14,141 nt of DNA. Source: Tannerella sp. GTDB taxonomy: Bacteria > Bacteroidota > Bacteroidia > Bacteroidales > Tannerellaceae. Shown piece after piece: positions 1-5,891 of the stretch (its first letter is position 1; the number at the start of each line of letters is the position of its first letter). The position numbers and the translations under genes are program-made. Where the stretch lies: positions 1-14,141 of the forward strand of contig JAIRLL010000017.1 of assembly GCA_031259505.1 (NCBI GenBank), given 5' to 3'. The notes beneath the pieces were generated by a model. The model saw only the letters and a list, made by a program, of their open reading frames with translations. It ran no database searches and was not told the origin of the DNA.

Positions 1-10
1 ACCCTGTTTT

Positions 11-42
11 TTTGAAGCACTCCTCTCATACAGCTAAATTTG
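11..42 (+). promoter_or_regulatory. Bacteroidota-type promoter of the esterase gene
   Basis: A -33 element TTTG (11-14) is followed after exactly 20 bases by a -7 element TAAATTTG (35-42), matching the Bacteroidota consensus TTTG-N19/21-TAnnTTTG used by the primary sigma factor. Transcription should start near 47-50, giving a leader of about 50 nt before the ATG at 98. Identical spacing occurs at other promoters in this window, which supports the call. Confidence 0.7.
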
Positions 43-97
43 GCCATATGAAAAAAAACGGCTATCTTCGTCAAACAAAACATGAATTTGAAACGAT

Positions 98-1330
98 ATG
101 AACGGAAAAGTCTTTACGATACTGATATTATTATGGTTGCCGGTTGTCGGGCCGGCGGCGGCAAATCCCGAACGGAAAAGCATCCTGGCCGGCGGACACA
201 CGCGCGAATACCTTGTTTATGCACCTCAAAATGCGAATACAGGCAAACCGGATGGCGTCATCGTCGCCCTGCATGGCTTCAACCGGACGATGGACAACTT
301 TTTCGAAGAATATTCATTCACCTCGATTGCCGATTCGCTGAACTGCATCCTTCTGGCGCCGCAAGCGCTTCCGGAACAAAACGAAGCGCTTGTCAACAAA
401 TCAAAAGTTTTAAACCTGATTTTGGGTAAACAGATCAAACTGGATGCCGTATGGGGTTGCGGACTGAAAGTCAAAGCCATTGTCTTTGGCGGTATTGAAC
501 TGCTCAACGATGAACTGAATGCGAGCGTGGACGATGTGGATTTCATCCGCACGATCATAGAACAAACGCTGGGCGAGTACGCCATGCCTGCGAAAAACAT
601 CTTCCTCGCAGGCACGTCGATGGGTGGATACATGGCCTATCAGTTTGCCCTGCTGCAGCCGGTCAAGTTGTCGGGCGTCATCTCCATCGCAGGTTCGATG
701 GGGCTGGTTGTCAAAGGAATGGACTATCGATCCAAAACTCCGGTCTGCGATTTTCACAGCGTGACGGACGAAATCGTACCCTATACGGGCACATATTTCG
801 AAGGCGCCGACATCTCCGTTTCGCTGGCTCAAAGCAAGGAAGACGTCATACGCTATTGGGCAGAGACCAACGAAGCCGGAACCGAAATAACCGAAAACGT
901 CGACTACTATCCTTCGACCAATGGTATTACGGCAAAAAAAATAACCTTTCCACATCCTGAATATGAGGTCGTTCACTACAAAATAGATGGAGCGACACAC
1001 AGCTATCTTTTCCGCAGGGAGAATGGCGACTGTATGGATTACGTCGAGGAAATCAGTAAATTCATCGCCTCTCATTCTGTAAAATATCCCGACGGAAAAG
1101 AAAAGATTGAAGAAAAACAAATTGTCGTATATCCCAATCCTGTGCGCGACGTCGTATATTTCGGATACGCCGACGGAGAAGTCTCCGTGCACGACCTGAC
1201 GGGAAAACTTGTCCTGTTCGCATCCTTCCATTCGGGATGCCTGAATCTTTCAAGCCTGAAGCAAGGCTTGTATATTCTCCGCATTCAATCAGGTGAATAT
1301 ATACATACGGCAAAAATATTGAAGCGGTAA
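98..1330 (+). CDS. secreted PHB-depolymerase-like esterase with T9SS sorting domain
   Basis: This 410-residue protein reads as an exported alpha/beta-hydrolase esterase of the PHB depolymerase / LpqC / feruloyl esterase type. Residues 1-22 form a signal peptide (hydrophobic core FTILILLWLPVV, then small residues). LHGFNRTMDN (58-67) is the oxyanion-hole loop. GTSMGG (172-177) is the nucleophile elbow with Ser174, and Asp224 (VTDEIVPY) and His301 (GATHSY) are good candidates for the rest of the triad. Residues 343-410, opening with VVYPNPVRD and ending AKILKR, form a type A T9SS C-terminal sorting domain, so the protein should cross the outer membrane by the Por system and be surface-anchored or released. 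The start at 98 is chosen because it gives a clean signal peptide and follows a promoter at 11-42. Residues 95-140 look longer than usual between the oxyanion loop and the VDDVDFI segment. The true substrate (polyester, feruloyl or acetyl-xylan) cannot be told. Confidence 0.85.
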   Translation: MNGKVFTILILLWLPVVGPAAANPERKSILAGGHTREYLVYAPQNANTGKPDGVIVALHGFNRTMDNFFEEYSFTSIADSLNCILLAPQALPEQNEALVNKSKVLNLILGKQIKLDAVWGCGLKVKAIVFGGIELLNDELNASVDDVDFIRTIIEQTLGEYAMPAKNIFLAGTSMGGYMAYQFALLQPVKLSGVISIAGSMGLVVKGMDYRSKTPVCDFHSVTDEIVPYTGTYFEGADISVSLAQSKEDVIRYWAETNEAGTEITENVDYYPSTNGITAKKITFPHPEYEVVHYKIDGATHSYLFRRENGDCMDYVEEISKFIASHSVKYPDGKEKIEEKQIVVYPNPVRDVVYFGYADGEVSVHDLTGKLVLFASFHSGCLNLSSLKQGLYILRIQSGEYIHTAKILKR

Positions 1331-1395
1331 ATGCGTAATATTGTACAGGCAACACGGGGAATGGTAACAGGTTTCGATTTTGCATATCTGTCAAT

Positions 1396-1425
1396 GCGGA
1401 AAATTCCGAAAAGCATTTTCCCCGC
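1396..1425 (+). terminator. hairpin downstream of the esterase, possible terminator
   Basis: GCGGAAAAT (1396-1404) pairs with ATTTT-CC-CCGC (1415-1425), leaving a two-base CC bulge and a 10-base loop. It lies 65 bp past the esterase stop. No T-run follows on either strand, so it is only a weak candidate for an intrinsic terminator or an mRNA 3' stabiliser. Confidence 0.35.
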
Positions 1426-1481
1426 AAAATATAAAGCGATTGCGCCATGCATATTCTCCGCATCAGCCCTGCAAAATGTGC

Positions 1482-1499
1482 GTATACAAAAGTATACAA
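1482..1499. repeat. GTATACAA direct repeat with 10-bp period
   Basis: GTATACAA occurs at 1482-1489 and again at 1492-1499, one helical turn apart, followed by the related GATATACA near 1503. The repeat lies 40-60 bp upstream of the acetyltransferase start at 1541, where an activator or repressor could bind. No TTTG/TAnnTTTG promoter was found for that gene here. On the minus strand the same bases contain TACTTTTG, a -7-like sequence. GTATAC is also frequent in genes of this window, so function is unproven. Confidence 0.35.
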
Positions 1500-1540
1500 G
1501 GCGATATACATTTTTATATTAGAACATAAAACATTGATTT

Positions 1541-2086
1541 ATGGAATATCACAGTATAACCCATGCAGCACTCGACAATAAGTTGCTGGTTGGGATTCGC
1601 GATATCTACGAAACATCGTTTCCAGCAGATGAGCGACGGCATTTCGACGACGTTGTTCGAATAGCCGGAATCAAACCTGCATTTTGCGGAGACATTTATA
1701 CGGAAGACCGCAATGTTGTGGGGTTTATTCTGTCCTGGCGTTTTTCCTTCTTCCGTTATGCGGAACATTTTGCCGTGCGTCGTGATATGCGCGGAAAAGG
1801 CTATGGTCGAACGATTTTCGCCGATTTCATGAAACGCGCCGGCCCGTCTGTCGTGTTGGAAGTGCAGCGCCCCGAAGATGAAACAAGCCGACGCCGTATT
1901 CGCTTTTACGAAAGATTAGGGCTGATATACTCGTCTGCCCCTTACCTGCAACCGCCATACAGCCCCGACAAACACCCTGTGCCGCTCTCTCTGATGAATT
2001 CGGGCTTTGATTTGGATAAGCGGTTCGACGAAGTGCGAAATACGCTCTACCGCGAAGTATACGGTGTGAAACAGGTTTCAGGATAG
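1541..2086 (+). CDS. GNAT-family N-acetyltransferase
   Basis: This 181-residue protein has the acetyl-CoA fold of the GNAT superfamily. Motif A is visible as HFAVRRDMRGKGYGRTIF (76-93), with the pyrophosphate-binding loop R84-G-K-G-Y-G89. The following segment RRIRFYERLGL (118-128) is motif B, with the tyrosine that usually acts as general acid. The substrate cannot be read from the sequence. The family modifies amino groups of small molecules, proteins or antibiotics. The C-terminal part (about 135-181), rich in proline and charged residues, is not a standard GNAT element. The gene stands alone on its strand, 210 bp after the esterase and convergent with the tRNA gene. No convincing Shine-Dalgarno or -7/-33 promoter precedes it, though the GTATACAA repeat at 1482-1499 does. 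Confidence 0.8.
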   Translation: MEYHSITHAALDNKLLVGIRDIYETSFPADERRHFDDVVRIAGIKPAFCGDIYTEDRNVVGFILSWRFSFFRYAEHFAVRRDMRGKGYGRTIFADFMKRAGPSVVLEVQRPEDETSRRRIRFYERLGLIYSSAPYLQPPYSPDKHPVPLSLMNSGFDLDKRFDEVRNTLYREVYGVKQVSG

Positions 2087-2128
2087 ACAACGCCCCGATT
2101 ACAAGCATTCAAGACGTTTAATAAAACG

Positions 2129-2202
2129 TGATTCCGGAGCGACTCGAACGCTCGACCCACAGCTTAGAAGGCTGTTGCTCTATCCAACTGAGCTACGGAA
2201 CC
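2129..2202 (-). tRNA. tRNA-Arg (anticodon TCT)
   Basis: Read on the minus strand, a full 74-nt cloverleaf folds. The acceptor arm GGTTCCG/CGGAATC has one G-U pair. The D-stem is GCTC/GAGC, the anticodon stem ACAGC/GCTGT closes loop CTTCTAA with anticodon TCT, the variable loop is five bases, and the T-arm GAGCG-TTCGAGT-CGCTC is intact. The discriminator base is A and CCA is not encoded, as is common in Bacteroidota. It decodes AGA (and AGG by wobble). Its promoter lies at 2217-2248. A small ACGTTT/AAACGT hairpin (2114-2129) abuts the 3' end but has no T-tract. Confidence 0.95.
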
Positions 2203-2216
2203 CGCAATTGAGGCTG

Positions 2217-2248
2217 CAAAGATAAGTAAAGGTTTTTATTTAGGCAAA
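2217..2248 (-). promoter_or_regulatory. promoter of tRNA-Arg
   Basis: On the minus strand TTTG (2248-2245) is followed after exactly 20 bases by TATCTTTG (2224-2217), the textbook Bacteroidota -33/-7 pair. The predicted transcript start is near 2211, about 9 nt before the mature tRNA 5' end at 2202. Confidence 0.75.
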
Positions 2249-2262
2249 CCTGATTTTTTTTT
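2230..2262 (+). terminator. plus-strand intrinsic terminator overlapping the tRNA promoter
   Basis: AGGTTT (2230-2235) pairs with AAACCT (2246-2251) across a 10-base loop, and GA plus nine T residues follow (2254-2262). This is an intrinsic terminator in the plus direction. It would stop read-through from the acetyltransferase at 1541-2086 after it has crossed the tRNA gene in antisense, protecting the XRE gene. Its 3' arm contains the -33 box of the tRNA promoter. Confidence 0.5.
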
Positions 2263-2284
2263 CGTCCAAATGCAAATTGGCCTG

Positions 2285-2749
2285 CTATTTTTCCGGAACA
2301 AATGTTTCGTACGTGTTGTTCGAGTAGAAAACCATTATTCGAAGCACTTTCCTTGCGGGTGTTTCCTTGACGCTTACAATTTCTTTTACAGTTTGTTGTA
2401 ACACCTCTACCGGTTGTTTAACCTCTGTTTCCGGCCGATTTCCCGTCACTTTTCTTTCTTCGGGCCGAATTTGGCCCGTACTTGCAAACAAATCCGGTAA
2501 CTCTTTTGGCGCAGCAGTGCGGGAAACTTCGCCGGTTTTATTACGCCGCATATCGCCATTGCCCAGCAGCAGCCAATCGGAGCTGATGTCGGGAAAACGT
2601 TCCAGTATTTTGACAATCACATCTTTGCTGGGTTCGTTCCTGCCAGTCGTGATGTGCGAAATGACTGCCCGCTGGATACCAATCTCGTCCGCAAATTTAG
2701 ATGGCGAAAATCCTTCCGTTTCCATTAACAGGATAATTCGATCTTTCAT
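2285..2749 (-). CDS. XRE/Cro-CI-type helix-turn-helix transcriptional regulator
   Basis: A 154-residue DNA-binding protein. Residues 1-62 form a five-helix HTH_3 domain. SPSKFADEIGIQRAVISHI (15-33) holds the helix-turn-helix, with the recognition helix around QRAVISHITTGRNEPS, and DWLLLGNGDM (58-67) closes the domain in the way usual for Bacteroidota XRE proteins. The middle (68-130) is polar and probably flexible. The last 18 residues (LRIMVFYSNNTYETFVPE) form a short beta-rich tail that I recall from related Bacteroidales regulators, of unknown use. It has its own promoter at 2818-2848, and palindromes just upstream suggest autoregulation (inference). No restriction, toxin or phage partner gene is adjacent. 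Its nearest neighbours are tRNA-Arg and holA. Confidence 0.85.
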   Translation of the reverse strand: MKDRIILLMETEGFSPSKFADEIGIQRAVISHITTGRNEPSKDVIVKILERFPDISSDWLLLGNGDMRRNKTGEVSRTAAPKELPDLFASTGQIRPEERKVTGNRPETEVKQPVEVLQQTVKEIVSVKETPARKVLRIMVFYSNNTYETFVPEK

Positions 2750-2817
2750 AGCCGTTGTATCTAAATAATAAATTTATGCCAAAATGACAGCAAACAAATG
2801 TTCGCGTATTCAGTCTA

Positions 2818-2848
2818 CAAATATATATAACAATATTGAATTATCAAA
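2818..2848 (-). promoter_or_regulatory. promoter of the XRE regulator
   Basis: On the minus strand TTTG (2848-2845) precedes TATATTTG (2825-2818) with a 19-base spacer. The predicted start near 2812 gives a leader of about 60 nt before the ATG at 2749. A second -7-like TACTTTTG lies at 2882-2875 without a well-spaced -33 partner. Confidence 0.55.
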
Positions 2849-2899
2849 ATACAATTGTATATTTAGAGCGAGTACAAAAGTATATGCTATTGTATACAA
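2849..2899. promoter_or_regulatory. paired palindromes upstream of the XRE promoter, possible operators
   Basis: ATACAATTGTAT (2849-2860) is a perfect 12-base palindrome directly abutting the -33 box at 2845-2848. TTGTATACAA (2890-2899) is a perfect 10-base palindrome; the two centres are 40 bp (about four helical turns) apart. XRE repressors usually bind such dyads as dimers, so they are candidate autoregulatory operators. That is inference, since palindromes of this length are not rare in AT-rich DNA. Confidence 0.35.
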
Positions 2900-3395
2900 C
2901 AATATATCAACATGTGTATATTTAGCACCCGTCTCTCGGACAGTCATTCAAGCATTACTTATAATATTCGAAATAAAATACTGGTTTTAATCGTATTATC
3001 TGCTTAAGAAAGTCTTTGCGAAACTATATTTATGGCAAAACTCGATAATTCGCAGGAAATACATTAAAGTAATACTTTGCAAAATTTGTGCTATTATACT
3101 GAATTACAATAATATATGATGTGAAAATGCAATTGTTTTTCTTATGCGGAATACAAATGTATCAAGAAACAATAGTATAATGGTGGCGCTTTACTGGTAA
3201 ACATTTGTATCCAATAATCGCATGATTATTTATCAACATATGTGGAATTATACCTGTGTATACAATGATGCGGGTGTATATTTATACATTTTATTAAAGT
3301 CGTCTGATATGCTACTGACAATTTGTCGTATCAGGTGCGTTCGGACAGGAATTCGATTATTCACTGCCCGTTGTGCGTTTGTATGTATTCAGGAG

Positions 3396-3422
3396 AAAAA
3401 AACGGATTCGCGTATTGCGATC
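3396..3422 (-). terminator. intrinsic terminator of holA
   Basis: On the minus strand GATCGC (3422-3417) pairs with GCGAATC (3411-3405), with one bulged A and a five-base loop, followed by CG and seven T residues (3402-3396). The stem begins inside the holA stop codon (3423-3421), so the gene ends and terminates almost without a 3' UTR. Confidence 0.55.
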
Positions 3423-4470
3423 AGTGCAGAATCTTATACAGCAATTCTTTCATAATATCATCACTGGTTGTATGCGATGTGGCGCCGTACCCGTTCGCAC
3501 GCGCGCTGGCAATCCGGATTTCGTGGATGATATTGAAAACTTTTTTTCCGGAAAAATGCCGTAACCCTTCCTTGTAGTCTGTTGTCTGCATATAATGATG
3601 AAAATTGAGGGTTTTCATGATGGCGCTTTCCGATTTGTCGTTTTCGTAATGGCAAATCAACAGATTGACAAAATAATTGAAAAGCAGCGGCAACGTCTTT
3701 TGAATCGAATACACTTTGGGATTGCGTCCGAAATGCCGGATAATACGGTTTGCTTTCAGGATGTCTTTTTTCGCAATGGCATTGACCAGTTCGAAATTGT
3801 TGTATTCCTTGCTGATGCCCACATTCGCTTCGACGATTTCAGGCGTAATATGATTTATTGATTTGGCAGACAACAGAATAGACAGTTTGTCCAATTCCTT
3901 TGATAGAAGAGACAAATCATTGCCCAGATGCTCAACCAGCATCCGAACGGACTTTTCATCGGCAGTTATGGTACGGGCTTTCAGCGTGTTATGGATAAAA
4001 GCCGGCATCCTGTAATCGCGTATCTTTTCCGAATCAAATAAAATGCCGTTTTTCCTGATAGCCGCCATAAACGCTTTCTTTTTCTCGCCGCTTTTCACTC
4101 CGGCGTCGTATTTACTGTATTTATAGTTGATTACCAGCACGGTAGACGCCAAAGGCTGTTTCACATAATTTTCCAGCAGTTCAAGTCCTTTCACCAACTG
4201 GGCTTCGCGAACGACGATCAGACGGCGTTCCGACATCATCGACGGAAACTGCTTTGCCGCATGGATAATATCGACCGCTCTGGTATCTGCACCGTATAAA
4301 ATATGCTGGTCGAACGTACGGGAATCGTCAGGCAATACATTATCAATCAGCAACTCGGTTATTTTGTCGATAAAATACGGCTCTTCGCCCATCAAAAAAT
4401 ATATCGGCACATATTTGCCGGCTTTTATATCGGCACAAATTGTTTCATACGTGTATGCTTCCTTAGCCAT
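3421..4470 (-). CDS. holA: DNA polymerase III subunit delta
   Basis: This 349-residue protein matches the delta subunit of the replicative clamp loader, which opens the beta sliding clamp and loads it on DNA together with delta' and the DnaX (tau/gamma) subunits. Near the N-terminus, PIYFLMGEEPYFIDKITELL (23-42) is the signature start of HolA, including the clamp-binding helix region. The ERRLIVVREAQ and TVLVINYKYSKYD stretches are the AAA+-like core strands, and as in other delta subunits no functional Walker A is present. LVEHLGNDLSLLSKELDKL is the lid domain, and the rest is the helical collar domain. Its length is normal for the family. The start at 4470 leaves 87 bp to the divergent gene at 4558, with a -7 box at 4553-4546. 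A terminator overlaps the stop codon, so it is probably monocistronic. Confidence 0.93.
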   Translation of the reverse strand: MAKEAYTYETICADIKAGKYVPIYFLMGEEPYFIDKITELLIDNVLPDDSRTFDQHILYGADTRAVDIIHAAKQFPSMMSERRLIVVREAQLVKGLELLENYVKQPLASTVLVINYKYSKYDAGVKSGEKKKAFMAAIRKNGILFDSEKIRDYRMPAFIHNTLKARTITADEKSVRMLVEHLGNDLSLLSKELDKLSILLSAKSINHITPEIVEANVGISKEYNNFELVNAIAKKDILKANRIIRHFGRNPKVYSIQKTLPLLFNYFVNLLICHYENDKSESAIMKTLNFHHYMQTTDYKEGLRHFSGKKVFNIIHEIRIASARANGYGATSHTTSDDIMKELLYKILH

Positions 4471-4499
4471 CGTTCAAAACTGTCAATTTTCGGTAAATA

Positions 4500-4531
4500 C
4501 TTGTTTTGTTTTAATAAATCATTTATCTTTG
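4500..4531 (+). promoter_or_regulatory. promoter of the HsdR_N-domain gene
   Basis: TTG (4501-4503) lies exactly 20 bases before TATCTTTG (4524-4531), a strong Bacteroidota -33/-7 pair. The start would fall near 4537, about 20 nt before the ATG at 4558. This argues against longer versions of the reading frame that begin upstream. Confidence 0.7.
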
Positions 4532-4545
4532 GCGAAATAATCGAG

Positions 4546-4553
4546 CAAATATA
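4546..4553 (-). promoter_or_regulatory. -7 element for holA
   Basis: The minus strand reads TATATTTG at 4553-4546, matching TAnnTTTG. No TTTG is found at the expected spacing upstream, so only the -7 half is supported. Its transcript would start near 4540, inside the divergent promoter at 4500-4531, so the two promoters overlap and may compete. Confidence 0.4.
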
Positions 4554-4557
4554 CGAA

Positions 4558-5013
4558 ATGAATTTGTTAAATCTACCATATTTCGACCCGAAAATATCGC
4601 AGAAAAATGGAAAACGTTTCATTTTCGACCCGATACGACGGAAACATGTGACTTTGACGCCCGAAGAATGGGTCAGGCAACATTTTGTGAATTATCTGAT
4701 TACAGAAAAAGGTTATCCAAAGGAACTGCTTGCCAACGAAGTGACCGTTTCGTTGAATAATCAGACAAAGCGCTGTGATACGGTTGTATACGATTGCGAT
4801 CTAAAACCTGTCGCCATTATTGAATACAAGGCGCCGGGCGTCCGTATTACGCAGGATGTTTTTGAACAGATTGCGCACTATAACATTTCGCTGCATGTCG
4901 ATTGTCTGCTGGTCAGTAATGGACTGGAACACTACGGCTGCCGGATGGATTACGACAACGCTACATACGCTTACCTGAAGGAAATTCCTGCATACAGCGA
5001 ATTGACCGGCTAA
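4558..5013 (+). CDS. HsdR_N / PD-(D/E)XK nuclease-fold protein
   Basis: A 151-residue single-domain protein resembling the N-terminal nuclease domain of type I restriction enzyme HsdR (HSDR_N_2 type), without the helicase or translocase part and with no HsdM or HsdS nearby. The PD-(D/E)XK core is visible: Asp74 in CDTVVYD, then E89-Y-K91 in AIIEYKAP, with a following helix QDVFEQIAHYN (99-109) carrying the Gln often seen in this fold. Glu61 may be the first acidic residue. It should be a soluble cytoplasmic protein. The active-site residues look intact, so it may cut or bind nucleic acid, but the role is unknown. I start it at 4558 because a promoter ends at 4531 and the upstream in-frame residues are not conserved-looking. 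It is divergent from holA, a pairing I believe recurs in Bacteroidales. Confidence 0.85.
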   Translation: MNLLNLPYFDPKISQKNGKRFIFDPIRRKHVTLTPEEWVRQHFVNYLITEKGYPKELLANEVTVSLNNQTKRCDTVVYDCDLKPVAIIEYKAPGVRITQDVFEQIAHYNISLHVDCLLVSNGLEHYGCRMDYDNATYAYLKEIPAYSELTG

Positions 5014-5115
5014 CTGATGCACATGCGTAAGTATGACTATATGCACGGGTTTACAGCTCAAAAAATCAAAAATTCAAAGATACAGTGTAATTATTTACGA
5101 ATTAATCGAAGAAAT

Positions 5116-5601
5116 ATGATTCGAAAAGTAAGAAAAGAAGACGCGGAGGCAATTGCCGCGATATACAATTATTATGTGGTGCACACAGCCATCACGTTCG
5201 AGACCGAGCTTGTTTCCGAGGAGGAGATGCGTGAACGGATTGTCCGCACTTCGACCGAATACCCCTATTTTGTATACGAAAAAGACGGCTTCATCGTCGG
5301 TTACTGTTATGCTACGCTGTGGAAAAAACGCAAAGCGTACTGCCATACGGTGGAATCGACGGTATATGTTTCGCCCGACCATATACGCGAAGGTGTGGGC
5401 ACGGCGCTTATGAACAGGCTGACGGAGGCTTTGATCCAAAAGCGCATTCACGCAATAATAGCCTGCATCACCATTCCGAACGACGAAAGCATCGCGCTGC
5501 ACGAAAAACTGGGTTTTACGAAAGCATCGCATTTCAGGCAGGTCGGATGGAAATTCGAACGCTGGCTGGATGTGGGCGACTGGGAACTCGTATTAAAATA
5601 A
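5116..5601 (+). CDS. Pat/MnaT-like GNAT N-acetyltransferase
   Basis: This 161-residue enzyme belongs to the phosphinothricin / methionine-sulfoximine acetyltransferase group of GNAT enzymes (Pat, Bar, YncA/MnaT), which acetylate amino groups of amino acids and analogues with acetyl-CoA. Hallmarks are IRKVRKEDAEAIAAIYNYYV at the N-terminus, TFETE (27-31), ESTVYVSPDHIREGVGTALM (80-99) as motif A, IPNDESIALHEKLGF (120-134) as motif B, and the ending FRQVGWKFERWLDVGDWEL (140-158). In motif A the usual Arg/Gln three residues before GVG is Ile90, a mild deviation. The start at 5116 matches family length. A longer frame from 5017 adds 33 residues unlike the family. It follows the HsdR_N gene by 102 bp with no promoter seen between, so co-transcription is likely. 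The true substrate is unknown. Most homologues are housekeeping detoxifiers, not resistance genes. Confidence 0.85.
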   Translation: MIRKVRKEDAEAIAAIYNYYVVHTAITFETELVSEEEMRERIVRTSTEYPYFVYEKDGFIVGYCYATLWKKRKAYCHTVESTVYVSPDHIREGVGTALMNRLTEALIQKRIHAIIACITIPNDESIALHEKLGFTKASHFRQVGWKFERWLDVGDWELVLK

Positions 5602-5644
5602 TGCCTTATTCGGCATGAAAATTTCGTTCGATGTAACTTTTATA

Positions 5645-5676
5645 TTTGGAAAAGTGTATGAAATGTTGTAACTTTG
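5645..5676 (+). promoter_or_regulatory. strong promoter of a short transcription unit
   Basis: TTTG (5645-5648), a 20-base spacer and TAACTTTG (5669-5676) make a perfect Bacteroidota promoter. It points into a 390-bp stretch with no long reading frame, ending at the terminator at 5998-6028. A second -7-like TAATTTTG follows at 5701-5708 without a well-placed -33. Confidence 0.7.
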
Positions 5677-5764
5677 TATCAGGCTATATCGAATGCGGCG
5701 TAATTTTGTGAACCGAATTTGCAGTTCAAAGATTTAAAAACTTAAAGAATCAAGGAGTTGCAAC

Positions 5765-5827
5765 ATGTTTACATCCGTGTTTGGACAGACATATCTGTTC
5801 CGTGCACAATATAACAACAACGGATGA
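5765..5827 (+). CDS. possible 20-aa small ORF with Shine-Dalgarno
   Basis: An ATG at 5765 opens 20 codons, ending TGA at 5825-5827. The peptide begins MFTSVFGQTYLF and ends QYNNNG. AAGGAG (5752-5757) lies seven bases upstream, an ideal Shine-Dalgarno spacing, which is unusual in a phylum that rarely uses such sites. A hairpin (5783-5801) falls inside the ORF. It lies in the unit driven by the promoter at 5645-5676. No known peptide family was recognised. It may be a leader peptide for the next small ORF or have no function. Confidence 0.35.
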   Translation: MFTSVFGQTYLFRAQYNNNG

Positions 5828-5891
5828 ACGGCTTCGTGCTTTGTGTATATTGACAATAAACGATATTTTACATTGAAAAGAATGCTGTAAA

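Larger units (their letters stand above)
2750..3395. other. AT-rich gene-free region between XRE regulator and holA
   Basis: About 650 bp, clearly more AT-rich than its surroundings. No reading frame here looks like a protein. It holds the XRE promoter (2818-2848), palindromes ATACAATTGTAT (2849-2860), TTGTATACAA (2890-2899) and TGTATACA (3257-3264), and three copies of TGTATATTTA (2856-2865, near 2915 and near 3274). ATACAAATGTAT (3151-3162) and an inverted relative ACATTTGTATC (from 3201) also occur. I saw no terminator, tRNA or known RNA in it. It could be a regulatory region, a decayed gene or a transfer remnant. Confidence 0.5.

Noticed and set aside
1331..1522. 63-codon frame directly after the esterase
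   Set aside because: It begins at the base after the esterase stop, has no ribosome site or family resemblance, and contains the hairpin at 1396-1425.
3230..3238. DnaA-box-like TTATCAACA, with a related TATCAACA near 2905
   Set aside because: Only one or two imperfect boxes in AT-rich DNA, with no dnaA, DUE or box cluster. Not enough for an origin.
3323..3577. Plus-strand frame with a zinc-ribbon-like CPLC-x13-CDQC pattern
   Set aside because: It has only a TTG start, overlaps the 3' end of holA in antisense, and its cysteine block is explained by the holA terminator and stop region. Likely coincidence, though a remnant zinc-ribbon gene cannot be fully excluded.
4303..4557. N-terminal extension of the HsdR_N gene into holA
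   Set aside because: It would start inside holA and upstream of the promoter at 4500-4531. The extra 85 residues are unlike the family.
5017..5115. 33-residue extension of the Pat-like acetyltransferase
   Set aside because: Family members start at the MIRKVRKEDA motif, and the extra sequence is lysine/asparagine-rich spacer DNA.
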